Of a stretch of DNA of 64,000 bases, positions 38,247 through 46,845 are shown piece after piece. The position numbers were made by a program, and so were the translations under genes. The stretch is from Bacteroides sp. Lineage in GTDB: Bacteria; Bacteroidota; Bacteroidia; Bacteroidales; Bacteroidaceae. The notes beneath the pieces are model-generated. The model saw only the letters and a list, made by a program, of their open reading frames with translations. It was not told the origin of the DNA and searched no databases. Numbering within the stretch: the stretch's first letter is position 1; every line of letters starts with the position of its first letter. Location of the stretch: NCBI GenBank assembly GCA_017471925.1, contig JAFURM010000019.1, forward strand, positions 1 through 64,000. Reading direction: 5' to 3'.

Positions 38247-38284
38247 CGGAAGTAATTACGGATAAATTTCCGTAATTACTTCCG
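38247..38284. repeat. Perfect 16-bp inverted repeat upstream of nqrA
   Basis: CGGAAGTAATTACGGA (38247-38262) and TCCGTAATTACTTCCG (38269-38284) pair perfectly around a 6-base loop. On the minus strand it is followed by CTTTTTCTCTCTTTT, so it could end transcripts from the gene at 38510-40033. It could equally be a protein-binding dyad 30 bases above the nqr -7 box. The rest of 38285-38509 is described in the next entry. Confidence 0.75.
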
Positions 38285-38411
38285 TTAACGAACACGAGTG
38301 CTATATAGGGCAAGAGAATGGTTACAATTTTCATGCTGTCCCATATATAAATAAGGTGAATCGAATTTCTTCAACGCCTCACCCCCCCAACGTTTATCAA
38401 CTGTATAGAGC

Positions 38412-38452
38412 TCCCTCAGTCGGCAAGCCGGCAGCTCCCCTCAAAGGTGGAG
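38412..38452. repeat. REP-like palindromic segment
   Basis: GCTCCCTCAGTCGGCAAGCCGGCAGCTCCCC-type sequence with a CGGC-AA-GCCG core and a nearby GCTCCCCTC/GTGGAGC pair. It resembles small palindromic elements between enterobacterial or Bacteroides genes, but only one copy is in this window. Nothing else in 38285-38509 is recognisable. Confidence 0.35.
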
Positions 38453-38509
38453 CAGTTAGTTTGCATCCTCAATAAAGTTGTTGATTAGCATCCTTGATGG
38501 GGCAGCTGA

Positions 38510-40033
38510 TCAGCGGCCATAAACCTGCTCCACACAGCGGGCCACGAACTCCTTGGCCTCCTCCTTTCCGCCATCCTGGGCAGCCTTGAAGTGATCCAAG
38601 GCTTTCTTGTAGTCCACCGCCGTCCCCTTGCCGTAATAGTATATCAGGCCGAGGGCAAAACGGGCCGACGTTTCGCTGAAACGGGCGGACAACACACCCT
38701 TATTCTCCCAGGAAGGATAGCTCACGTAGCCATGACCGTCCCAGTTGTTGCGCTGCAACGCCTGTTCATAGCACTGCAGTGCCTTGGCATAGTCCTGCGC
38801 CACGCCATAGCCGTTGTAGTAGCAGATGCCCAACATGTAGAGGGCGTTCGACTCCTGCCCCCGCTTAAAGGCAGCGAAGGCCTTGGCATAGTCCTGCGCC
38901 TGGCTGCCATAGCCCTTGAAATAGATGCGGCCCTCCATATAGGGAAGGATGCTGGGGGCGCGCACCTCAATCTCCCGCTCCTCGCACCGCCTTTCATAGC
39001 CGCGGATGGCCATCAGGCATTTGTCATAGTTTCCGGCATTGAACATGTCTACGGCATAGATGTCTATATCGGAGAGACTCAAGAACTCGGGACGGAAGGT
39101 ATAGTCGCCCACCAAGCGTCCCTGACGGTCTATCAGGGCCGCCTCATAGCCATGACCGGGAGAGAAGACGGCCGCCGTGCCGTTCTTGAAGCCGCGCACC
39201 TCGGAGTAGCGTGCCGGAATGACCATCCTGCCACTGCGATCCATAAAGCCATAGCCGTTGCTGGTAGAATCGGGCACCACGGCACAGAGCCCTTCGCTAA
39301 AAGCACCGGCCCAATAGACGGAGACGGGAAGTGCCTGCCGATTCTGCTTGTCGATGAAGCTCCAATAGGCGCCATAGTACTCCTGCACGGCGGCAATGCC
39401 TTCGGAGAAGGGCTGCGTATCGGCATATTGGAAGGGAATGACCTCGTTGCCCCGCTTGTCGATGTAGCCCCACCCACAGGTCGTCCCATCGTCCGACCGC
39501 TTGATGACCGCTGCCAGTCCGTTGGAGAAGTAGTAGCCGAAGCGCATGCTGTAGAGCGTCACGTCTTCATAGATACAGGGCACAGCCAAATGGCCGTTCT
39601 CGTCCACGAAGCCCACCTTGGGAGCATAGTCGCGCGGGTCGCTTCCTTCGGGCATGGAGTCAAAGTGAGGAGCATCGGCCTTTAGGGTCACGGCCATCAT
39701 GCCCTCCACGAAACCATCGTTGGAATAGTCATCATAGAGTGACATCCGGTCGGCAAACGCCTCCACCTCGCTGCCCGAGGCTGTGTTCAGCGCCTGGTCA
39801 CAACGCTTCAGCCAAAACTCCAGGTCGTTTCGCTCGGGCTTGTCGGGACAGTACATGGCCGTCTGCAACAGGCCCTTGGCATTCCTGAAGCGTTTGGCCA
39901 AGAACTCCTTCATCGCATCGGAGCGGGTGGATTGATAGCACTGTTCGTCCTGGGCCATACCCTGTGCCGGCAGCAGAAGCATCACAAGGCCGGCCAAAAG
40001 AAGGGAGTGTCTGAAATGAAGTCTTTTCATCAT
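38510..40033 (-). CDS. Secreted WG-repeat and Sel1-repeat protein
   Basis: 507 residues with a signal peptide (HSLLLAGLVMLLLPAQGMAQ). Residues of about 110-310 contain four or five WG repeats (GFVDENGHLAVPCIYEDV, GYIDKRGNEVIPFQYAD, FIDKQNRQALPV, GFMDRSGRMVIPARYSEV, LIDRQGRLVGDY). The C-terminal third has Sel1-type helical repeats (ALYMLGICYYNGYGVAQDYAKALQCYE and RFALGLIYYYGKGTAVDYKKALDHF). Both repeat types mediate protein contacts. Start taken at 40033 (or 40030); the frame extends upstream through the promoter. Function unknown. Confidence 0.82.
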   Translation of the reverse strand: MMKRLHFRHSLLLAGLVMLLLPAQGMAQDEQCYQSTRSDAMKEFLAKRFRNAKGLLQTAMYCPDKPERNDLEFWLKRCDQALNTASGSEVEAFADRMSLYDDYSNDGFVEGMMAVTLKADAPHFDSMPEGSDPRDYAPKVGFVDENGHLAVPCIYEDVTLYSMRFGYYFSNGLAAVIKRSDDGTTCGWGYIDKRGNEVIPFQYADTQPFSEGIAAVQEYYGAYWSFIDKQNRQALPVSVYWAGAFSEGLCAVVPDSTSNGYGFMDRSGRMVIPARYSEVRGFKNGTAAVFSPGHGYEAALIDRQGRLVGDYTFRPEFLSLSDIDIYAVDMFNAGNYDKCLMAIRGYERRCEEREIEVRAPSILPYMEGRIYFKGYGSQAQDYAKAFAAFKRGQESNALYMLGICYYNGYGVAQDYAKALQCYEQALQRNNWDGHGYVSYPSWENKGVLSARFSETSARFALGLIYYYGKGTAVDYKKALDHFKAAQDGGKEEAKEFVARCVEQVYGR

Positions 40034-40075
40034 AAGAAGTGTTGCATGTAGTGAAGTCCATAACTTGTTTGCCCA

Positions 40076-40083
40076 CAAAAATA
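40076..40083 (-). promoter_or_regulatory. -7 box for the WG/Sel1-repeat gene
   Basis: The complement reads TATTTTTG, 42 bases before the start at 40033; the -33 region is poor. Confidence 0.4.
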
Positions 40084-40188
40084 ATGTTTTTTTCAAAAAC
40101 GGGAGAGGTCAGGCCCCATTTTTCCGGCATTTCAGCGGGCAGTTGCAACTTTTGAGGGGCGAAAGTCATGACATCCCGAAAGTTTTCC

Positions 40189-40196
40189 TATATTTG
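40189..40196 (+). promoter_or_regulatory. -7 box TATATTTG before the DUF4332 gene
   Basis: Matches TAnnTTTG, 35 bases before the start codon. No suitable -33 box. Confidence 0.45.
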
Positions 40197-40231
40197 CACT
40201 CCGTATTAACCTTTTAAATCATCCGAATATC

Positions 40232-40639
40232 ATGGGATATAAAATCGAACAAGTAGAAGGTATCGGCGCAACCTATGCAGAGAAACTGAATGCCGCCGGA
40301 GTGAAGACCACCGAAGATTTGCTGGAGAAGTGTGCCACGAAGAAGGGCCGCGTAGCGATGGCCGAAGCCACGGGCATCAGCGAAAAGTTCATCCTGAAGT
40401 GGACGAACCATGCTGACCTGTTCCGCATCACCGGCATTGCCGGACAGTTTGCCGAACTGCTCGAAGCCGCCGGCGTAGACACCGTGAAGGAATTCCGTCA
40501 TCGCGTACCGGCCAATCTGCAGCCCAAGCTGGTAGAGGTGAACGAGGCCAAGAACCTCTGCAACCGTGTGCCCTCCGTCAGCGAACTGGAGAAAATGATT
40601 GCACAAGCTAAAGAGCTGGAGCCGGTAATCAGCTACTAA
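40232..40639 (+). CDS. DUF4332 helix-hairpin-helix protein
   Basis: 135 residues. Two helix-hairpin-helix-like repeats: VEGIGATYAEKLNAAGVKTTEDLLEKCAT (about 8-36) and ITGIAGQFAELLEAAGVDTVKEFRHR (about 66-91). This is the DUF4332 pattern; such proteins are presumed to bind DNA or mediate interactions, but the role is unknown. A single-gene unit followed 18 bases later by the hairpin repeat element. Confidence 0.85.
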   Translation: MGYKIEQVEGIGATYAEKLNAAGVKTTEDLLEKCATKKGRVAMAEATGISEKFILKWTNHADLFRITGIAGQFAELLEAAGVDTVKEFRHRVPANLQPKLVEVNEAKNLCNRVPSVSELEKMIAQAKELEPVISY

Positions 40640-40657
40640 GAGCCTGTTTATGAATTT

Positions 40658-40831
40658 AGAGTCTGTTTTGAATTTATTCCATTCTTTTATTATTCGCTTT
40701 CCATGAGTTTCTTTTCGGTTCTTTTGCCCGTTCTTTCTCGTCACATAGCCCGCTATGCTCCTTGAAAGAACAACCAAAATATCTCGAAAAGACTTCTCGT
40801 AAAAAGGCGGAATAAATTCAAAACAGACTCT
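40658..40831. repeat. Hairpin-forming intergenic repeat element, copy B, with perfect terminal inverted repeats
   Basis: 174 bases bounded by perfect 23-bp inverted repeats (40658-40680 and 40809-40831; core GTCTGTTTTGAATTTATTCC). The interior continues as an imperfect inverted repeat down to GTTCTTT/AAAGAAC and a central CATAGC-CC-GCTATG hairpin (40744-40757). The right half (from 40728) closely matches copy A at 11747-11848. No open frame is inside. It resembles a miniature inverted-repeat element, or a conserved RNA hairpin placed just after a gene. Confidence 0.82.
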
Positions 40832-40879
40832 TAGAGGAGCCAAGGGGAGACATCACTCCGCTTCGCTCCGCCAGAAGTC

Positions 40880-40926
40880 AAAGCCGATAGTGTTACTGTA
40901 TCAGTAAGGCTATCGGCTTTTAGCTT
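40880..40926 (+). terminator. Terminator hairpin downstream of the DUF4332 gene
   Basis: AAAGCCGATAG (40880-40890) and CTATCGGCTTT (40910-40920) form an 11-bp stem with an inner TTACTG/CAGTAA stem, followed by TAGCTTTT. Confidence 0.75.
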
Positions 40927-41049
40927 TTCAGGCACGAAGAGGTCAGCGTCCAAATGCAACCACAGGGGCAACTGCCAACAAATCTTAAATCCATTCTCAT
41001 TGTTTTACACGCCATCCGACACCCGTTTTCACCCCAAAGGCCGATTACT

Positions 41050-41120
41050 GTCCAATTTTTCCTCCCTGGTCAGGAAAAAATTCGGGGCCAACTGGGAAAA
41101 AATTTCCGCCCAACTGGGGT
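41050..41120. repeat. Two-copy 22-base-period repeat
   Basis: Units at 41072-41096 and 41094-41118 agree at 20 of 25 aligned positions (GGAAAAAATT then CCAACTGGG) and overlap by three bases. An inverted AATTTTTCCT precedes them at 41054-41063. The rest of the 40927-41295 gap shows no gene; a short frame at 40954-41157 is not credible. Confidence 0.5.
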
Positions 41121-41295
41121 AGCTTTTCGAGAGGGGGATTCACAGATTTTAAGATAAGTGCAAATAGTTTACAAACACAATTCTCCCCTCACCTCTTTTT
41201 ATTATTTTAGCAATCCATTTAGATTTATTGGGGAATTGTATGAAAACTATTTCGAGAAAAACAGTTTTCTTTGCACCCGAAAACAAAAACTAAAC

Positions 41296-42522
41296 ATGAA
41301 CAGATACCTCACCTGCATCTTTGCAGGCCTACTGCTTATCACCACCCTGCAGGCACAGGAGCCATCGGACCATCCTGAACTGCGGGGTGATGGTGATGCA
41401 CCTGCCGACACCCTCCCCACCCTGAGCAAGAAAGAGCTGCGCCGCCAACGCGTGGCACGTCGCAACCTGCACTATAACATCCTGGGAGGCCCCAGCTATA
41501 CCCCCGACTTTGGCGCAGTGCTGGGCGGCAGTGCACTGATGACCTTCCGCATGAACCCCTCGGACACCACCCAACAACGCTCCGTCGTGCCCATGGCCGT
41601 GGCCTTCATGTTCGAGGGAGGCATCAACTTCTTCACCAAACCCCAGCTCTTCTTCAAGGGCGACAAGTTCCGCATCTTCGGCAAGTTCTCCTACAAAAAC
41701 ACACGAGAGAACTTCTACGGCATAGGCTACGACACCAACAAACACTACCTGCGCAGCGACAGCACCAGCGAATACCGCTACAGCGGCGTGCAGCTCAACC
41801 CCTGGTTCCTGTTTCGCCTGGGAAAGAGCAACTTCTTTGCCGGGCCACAGGTGGACATCAACTATGACCGCTTCCGAAGCCCGGCCAAATACCTGGTGGA
41901 GGAGCCTTCCTACCAGGAGGCCGGAGGCACGGAGAAGGGATATGAGAACTTCATTGCCGGCCTGGGCTTCCTGCTCACCTACGACAGCCGCGACATACCG
42001 GCCAATGCCTATCGGGGCCTCTACCTGGATTTGCGCGGCATGGCCTACAGCAAGCTGCTGGGCAGCGAACAGAACTTCTACCGTCTGGAGGTGGACTACC
42101 GCCAATACCTCCCGTTGGGTCACCGCAAGGTGTTGGCATGGACAGCCCAAAGCAAGAATGTGCTGGGCGACGTGCCCCTGACACAGTATGCCCTGACGGG
42201 CACCCCCTTTGACCTGCGCGGCTACTACATGGGCCAATATCGCGACAAGTCGTCGCACGTGGTGGTGGCCGAATACCGGCAGATGATCAACACCGACAAG
42301 AGCACACGCCTGAAGCGGCTGCTGAGCCACGTGGGCTTTGTGGCGTGGGGAGGATGCGGATTCATGGGCCCCACGATGGGCAAGGTGGAGGGCGTACTGC
42401 CCAACTATGGCGTAGGACTACGCATCGAGGTACAGCCACGCATGAACGTGCGCCTTGACTTGGGAAAGAACACGGTGAACAACCAGACGCTCTTCTACTT
42501 CAACATGACTGAAGCTTTTTAG
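41296..42522 (+). CDS. Omp85/BamA-like outer-membrane beta-barrel protein
   Basis: 408 residues with a signal peptide (CIFAGLLLITTLQAQ). After an acidic linker the protein is a predicted beta-barrel of the surface-antigen (D15) type: GLGFLLTYDSRDIPANAYRGLYLDLRG is a typical strand region, and it ends in YFNMTEAF with the C-terminal aromatic residue recognised by the Bam machine. There are no POTRA domains, so it is a short Omp85-family barrel rather than BamA itself. Start at 41296; the frame extends upstream without homology. Confidence 0.82.
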   Translation: MNRYLTCIFAGLLLITTLQAQEPSDHPELRGDGDAPADTLPTLSKKELRRQRVARRNLHYNILGGPSYTPDFGAVLGGSALMTFRMNPSDTTQQRSVVPMAVAFMFEGGINFFTKPQLFFKGDKFRIFGKFSYKNTRENFYGIGYDTNKHYLRSDSTSEYRYSGVQLNPWFLFRLGKSNFFAGPQVDINYDRFRSPAKYLVEEPSYQEAGGTEKGYENFIAGLGFLLTYDSRDIPANAYRGLYLDLRGMAYSKLLGSEQNFYRLEVDYRQYLPLGHRKVLAWTAQSKNVLGDVPLTQYALTGTPFDLRGYYMGQYRDKSSHVVVAEYRQMINTDKSTRLKRLLSHVGFVAWGGCGFMGPTMGKVEGVLPNYGVGLRIEVQPRMNVRLDLGKNTVNNQTLFYFNMTEAF

Positions 42523-42567
42523 TCCCTATGCTTGTCGTGTAAAAAAGCACACTTTTCATTTATTTCC

Positions 42568-42598
42568 TTGCACTTACCAAGTATAATTCCTAATTTTG
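42568..42598 (+). promoter_or_regulatory. Promoter of the glycosyltransferase/histidine kinase pair
   Basis: TTG at 42568-42570 and TAATTTTG at 42591-42598 with a 20-base gap fit the Bacteroidetes promoter. The start codon follows 48 bases later. Confidence 0.62.
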
Positions 42599-42646
42599 GC
42601 CGTTTAAATCATTGTTCAACGAACCAAACAAGGAATTATCGGTACT

Positions 42647-43846
42647 ATGCATGCACTGGAAATCATCTTCTGGACAGCCCTATTCATCGTCTTCTACACC
42701 TATGTGGGCTATGGCATCCTGCTCTATCTGCTCGTAAAAATCAAGGAAACATTTCATAAGCCGACCCAACGGCCCCTCCCCGCCGAGGAGAAGCTGCCTC
42801 ACCTCACCCTTTTCATCACCGCCTACAACGAAGAGGAGGTCGTGGACGAAAAGATGCGCAACTGCCGGCAGCTGGACTATCCGGCCGACAAGCTGCACAT
42901 CCTGTGGGTGACGGACGGCAGTAACGACCGCACCAATGAGCGACTGTCGCGATGGCCCGACGCCACCGTGCTCCACCAGCCTCAACGACAGGGCAAGACG
43001 GCCGCCATGAACCGTGGCATGGAGTTTGTGAAGACTTCCATCGTAGTGTTCACCGATGCCAACACCGACCTGAACAGTCAGGCATTGCGCGAGATTGTCC
43101 ATGCCTTCATGGATCCCAAGGTGGGATGCGTAGCAGGCGAGAAGCGCATAGCCATGCAGGAGAAAGACAATGCTGCCGGTGGCGGCGAAGGGCTGTATTG
43201 GAAATATGAATCGGCCCTGAAATCCCTCGACTCCCGCCTCTACTCGGCCGCGGGAGCCGCCGGTGAACTCTTTGCCATACGTCGTCAACTCTTTGAGCCA
43301 ATGCCTACCGACACACTGCTCGACGACTTCATCCTGTCGCTACGCATCGTGATGAAGGGCTATCGGATAGCCTATTGCGCCTCAGCCTATGCCACCGAAA
43401 GCGGCTCGGCCAGCATGGAAGATGAAGAGAAGCGCAAGGTGCGCATCGCTGCCGGAGGCCTGCAATCCATCTGGCGACTGCGTCCGCTACTCAATCCCTT
43501 CAAGTATGGACTCTTCAGTTTCCAGTACACCTCCCACCGCGTGTTGCGCTGGTCTCTGACCCCCATCCTGCTTTTTGCCCTGCTCCCCCTGAACATCGCG
43601 TTGCTATTCACCACCGCTCATCCGCTGCTCTATGCCGTCATCTGGCTCTTGCAGGCCCTCTTCTACCTGATGGGAAGCTGGGGCTACTACCTCTCACGCA
43701 AGCAAATCAAGAACAAACTGCTCTTTGTGCCCTATTACTTCCTCTTTATGAACGTCAACGTTATCCGAGGATTCGGCTATCTCTACCGCCGCAAGAACAA
43801 CAATAGCGGCGCATGGGAAAAGGCGAAAAGAGCCCAACACCAATAG
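42647..43846 (+). CDS. Membrane glycosyltransferase, family 2
   Basis: 399 residues. N-terminal membrane helix (about 4-30), then a GT-A domain with TLFITAYNEEEVVDEKM, VTDGSNDRTNE and the metal-binding VVFTDANTDLN, and three or four C-terminal helices (LLFALLPLNIALLFTT, LLYAVIWLLQALFYLMGSWGYYL). The layout resembles processive polysaccharide synthases, but the QxxRW motif is not evident. The next gene, a hybrid histidine kinase, starts 13 bases after its stop, so expression is probably shared. Confidence 0.88.
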   Translation: MHALEIIFWTALFIVFYTYVGYGILLYLLVKIKETFHKPTQRPLPAEEKLPHLTLFITAYNEEEVVDEKMRNCRQLDYPADKLHILWVTDGSNDRTNERLSRWPDATVLHQPQRQGKTAAMNRGMEFVKTSIVVFTDANTDLNSQALREIVHAFMDPKVGCVAGEKRIAMQEKDNAAGGGEGLYWKYESALKSLDSRLYSAAGAAGELFAIRRQLFEPMPTDTLLDDFILSLRIVMKGYRIAYCASAYATESGSASMEDEEKRKVRIAAGGLQSIWRLRPLLNPFKYGLFSFQYTSHRVLRWSLTPILLFALLPLNIALLFTTAHPLLYAVIWLLQALFYLMGSWGYYLSRKQIKNKLLFVPYYFLFMNVNVIRGFGYLYRRKNNNSGAWEKAKRAQHQ

Positions 43847-43859
43847 TCACGACGTACCC

Positions 43860-46502
43860 ATGAAAAACTTCCTGAAAGACTCTGCCAATGCCGAAAGGCT
43901 GCTGAAGCTGACCTCGGACACCCTGTTGCTCATAGACAAGAAAGGGAACTGCGTGGACATTGCCGTCTACAATACCGACCTGTGGTTTCTCGACGAAGAG
44001 AAACTGATTGGAAAAAACATTCTGGAACTGACGCCTTTCGTCACCCGAAGGCAGTTCTACCCCGACTTCATGAAAGTGGTGCAGCAGAAGGTGTGCGTCA
44101 CCGGCAGCTACCAGCTTCCGCTGGGCAACGAGGTGTACTACTTCAAGTGCATCATGTATCCCTATGACGACATGGTGCTGTGCCAATACCGCGACATCAC
44201 CCAGCGCAGCCAGCGCAAGATGGAGCTGGAAAAGAAAAACAGGGAGCTCAACGAGATACAGAAGGCGGCCTCCATTGGCAGTTGGCAATACAACTCGGGA
44301 GAACGTATATTCTACTATACGGGCCACACCGGCATCATGTGCAGCGATGAACGTCAGGGGATGCCTTTAGAAACATATCGACAGTTGATTCTGCCCGATG
44401 ACCGAAGCATCTTCGACACCTGGATAGAGAAGAACCTGCAAGGCAACATCACCAACAGCATAGACTATCGCATCGCCTTCCAGGGAGACATCCACTATCT
44501 GCGTCTGAAAGCCTTTTCGCGCGAACGCCACCGCAACGGAGAGACTACCCTGGAGGGATATATCCAGAACATCACCGACATCCAGCAACGGCGCAACGAC
44601 ATCAACCTGCTGACCCATGCCATCAACAACTCCACCGAGGACATCTATGCCGCCCATCAAGACGGAACGCTGCTCTTCTGCAACCGCTGCTTCAAGGAAC
44701 GCCACCACATCAACAACAGCACCGACATCACCCGCCTGAAAATATACGACTTGCCTACCTATGGCAGAAACAGGAAACAGTGGGAAGAGCTGTTCAGCCT
44801 CGTAGCCCGCGAAGAGGGCAAGGGACGCAGCTTCATCACCAACCACCCCCTGCCCATGAATCCCGAAGTGCTGGCCATGGAGGGCAACTCCTACATCGTG
44901 ACTGATGACCAGGGCATCCAGACCCTGTGGACATTCGCCAAGGACATCACCCCGCGCATCAAGCGCGAACAGGAGCTGAAACGCTTCACCCAAATCCTGA
45001 ACAACACCATCGAGAACCTGCCGGCAAGCATCGTGGTGAAGGACATTGAAAACGAGTTCAGATACCTCTACCGCAACCGGGAGTCCTACAAGCACAGCGA
45101 TGACCTGCAAAGTGCCATCGGCAAGAACGACTTCGACTTCCATCCCCGCGAAATGGCTTTAGAGAAGCTGGAGCAGGACATCCGCATTGCCCGTACCGGC
45201 GAAAGCCTGCACTGGGTGGAGGAACACACCGGTGCCGACGGACGAGCTGTCTACTTAGACAAGCGGAAACTGAAGATAGCGGGCGAAGACTTCCCGCCCA
45301 TGCTGCTGAGCATCGAATGGGACATCACGGAGATGGAACTGATGAAGCGCGAACTGATGGCCGCCAAGGAGAAGGCCGAAGCGTCCGACCGACTGAAGTC
45401 GGCCTTCCTGGCCAACATGAGCCACGAGATTCGCACACCGCTCAACGCTATCGTGGGTTTCTCGCAAATCATAGCCGAGAGCACGAATGCCGAAGAGCGC
45501 AACGAGTATTACCAAATCATAGAAACCAACAACGAGCGGCTGCTGCAACTCATCAACGAGATTCTGGACCTCTCCAAGATAGAGGCCGGCATGGCCGAAT
45601 TCACCAGCGGCCCCATAGACCTGCACCAGTTGTGCCGGGAGGTGCACGACGCCCACCGATTCCGCTGTCCCGAACAGACAACCCTCATCTTTGAACCTTC
45701 GGACGAGCACCTCATTGCAGAGGGCGACAAAAACCGTCTCTTCCAGGTCTTCTCCAACCTGATAGGCAATGCCTTCAAGTTCACCCCACAGGGCTGCGTC
45801 AGCTATGGCTACTGCCGGAAGGGAGAGATGGCCGAGTTTCACGTGAGCGACACCGGTGTGGGAGTGCCCCGCGAAAAGCTGCCCACCATCTTCGACCGCT
45901 TCGTCAAGGCCAACGACTTCGTGCAAGGCACCGGACTGGGCCTCTCCATCAGCAAGACCATCATCGAGCGCATGGGAGGAAGCATCTCAGTAACCTCCGA
46001 AGAGGGCAAGGGAACCTGCTTCACCTTCACCCTGCCCCTGCTGCCGGACAAGCCGGACGAAACCTCCTCCGAGACAACAGCCACCACAACCGGAAACGGA
46101 ACGGCCGGAGAGGAGGAAGAGCGCTCTTCGGCCACTATCCTCGTGGCCGAAGATACCGACAGCAACTACATCCTCATCAGTGCCATACTGGGACGCAACT
46201 ATCATCTGGAGCGTGCACATGACGGCATCGAGGCTGTCAGACGCTATGAGGAACTGCACCCCGACCTCATCCTGATGGACATGAAGATGCCCAACCTGAA
46301 CGGACTGGATGCCACGAGAATCATCCGCGAACTGTCGCCCACGATTCCCATCATCGCCCTGACGGCTCACGCCTACGAGCACGACAAGCAGGTGGCACAG
46401 GAAGCCGGATGCACCGATTTCCTCACCAAGCCCTTCACGCAAGAGGTACTGAAGGTGCTCATCAGCAGATACCTGAGAGACAGAAGTCACTCTTCATCGT
46501 AG
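43860..46502 (+). CDS. Hybrid sensor histidine kinase/response regulator with four PAS domains
   Basis: 880 residues and no membrane helix, so a cytoplasmic sensor. About four PAS-like segments (10-120, 125-245, 250-365, 370-490), then the HisKA domain with MSHEIRTPLNAIVGFSQI (His about 522), the ATPase with DTGVGVPREKLPTIFDRF and GTGLGLSISKTII, and a C-terminal receiver with VAEDTDSN, Asp about 806 in LILMDMKMPN, and FLTKPF. It has no DNA-binding domain, so it likely signals to another protein. The ligand may be a soluble cue or redox state; unknown. Confidence 0.93.
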   Translation: MKNFLKDSANAERLLKLTSDTLLLIDKKGNCVDIAVYNTDLWFLDEEKLIGKNILELTPFVTRRQFYPDFMKVVQQKVCVTGSYQLPLGNEVYYFKCIMYPYDDMVLCQYRDITQRSQRKMELEKKNRELNEIQKAASIGSWQYNSGERIFYYTGHTGIMCSDERQGMPLETYRQLILPDDRSIFDTWIEKNLQGNITNSIDYRIAFQGDIHYLRLKAFSRERHRNGETTLEGYIQNITDIQQRRNDINLLTHAINNSTEDIYAAHQDGTLLFCNRCFKERHHINNSTDITRLKIYDLPTYGRNRKQWEELFSLVAREEGKGRSFITNHPLPMNPEVLAMEGNSYIVTDDQGIQTLWTFAKDITPRIKREQELKRFTQILNNTIENLPASIVVKDIENEFRYLYRNRESYKHSDDLQSAIGKNDFDFHPREMALEKLEQDIRIARTGESLHWVEEHTGADGRAVYLDKRKLKIAGEDFPPMLLSIEWDITEMELMKRELMAAKEKAEASDRLKSAFLANMSHEIRTPLNAIVGFSQIIAESTNAEERNEYYQIIETNNERLLQLINEILDLSKIEAGMAEFTSGPIDLHQLCREVHDAHRFRCPEQTTLIFEPSDEHLIAEGDKNRLFQVFSNLIGNAFKFTPQGCVSYGYCRKGEMAEFHVSDTGVGVPREKLPTIFDRFVKANDFVQGTGLGLSISKTIIERMGGSISVTSEEGKGTCFTFTLPLLPDKPDETSSETTATTTGNGTAGEEEERSSATILVAEDTDSNYILISAILGRNYHLERAHDGIEAVRRYEELHPDLILMDMKMPNLNGLDATRIIRELSPTIPIIALTAHAYEHDKQVAQEAGCTDFLTKPFTQEVLKVLISRYLRDRSHSSS

Positions 46503-46673
46503 TCCCTCCATACGGTTTGTTCACGAACAATTTCCCAATAACTCTCCATGAAGAGATTGCGCATAAGGAGGCGCAGCCAACTGTTTACCATATCCTATTA
46601 TTTTTATGCATTGATTATTTGTCTGCAAGTATAGGAAGGAAAGCGCGAGCCGAGGGGACAGAAAGTAACATTT

Positions 46674-46718
46674 TCAGGGGGAAAAACTGTCAAATGACAG
46701 TCTCCTCCCCTTTTCTGA
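46674..46718 (+). terminator. Probable terminator after the hybrid kinase
   Basis: An imperfect hairpin with outer TCAGGGGG/CCTCCCC pairing and inner CTGTCA-AA-TGACAG, followed by TTTTCTG. The remainder of 46503-46792 holds no gene I can support. Confidence 0.45.
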
Positions 46719-46792
46719 GAGTTTTCAGGTCATAAATCCACGGATATGGCATCTTTTTTCTGCAATAATTCACGGATGCTGTGATTTTTTCA

Positions 46793-46800
46793 TAGCTTTG
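46793..46800 (+). promoter_or_regulatory. -7 box TAGCTTTG before the M16 peptidase
   Basis: TAnnTTTG match 45 bases before the start codon; the -33 region lacks a clear TTG. Confidence 0.45.
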
Positions 46801-46845
46801 CTGACTCATAGAGCAAAACTATAATCACTAATAACCAATTATCGT

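Noticed and set aside
38412-38452. REP-like palindrome as a second dispersed repeat family
   Set aside because: It is only one copy in the window, so repetition cannot be shown; it is kept as a low-confidence feature, not a finding.
40954-41157. 67-codon open frame upstream of the Omp85-type gene
   Set aside because: It covers the 22-base-period repeats and shows no domain.
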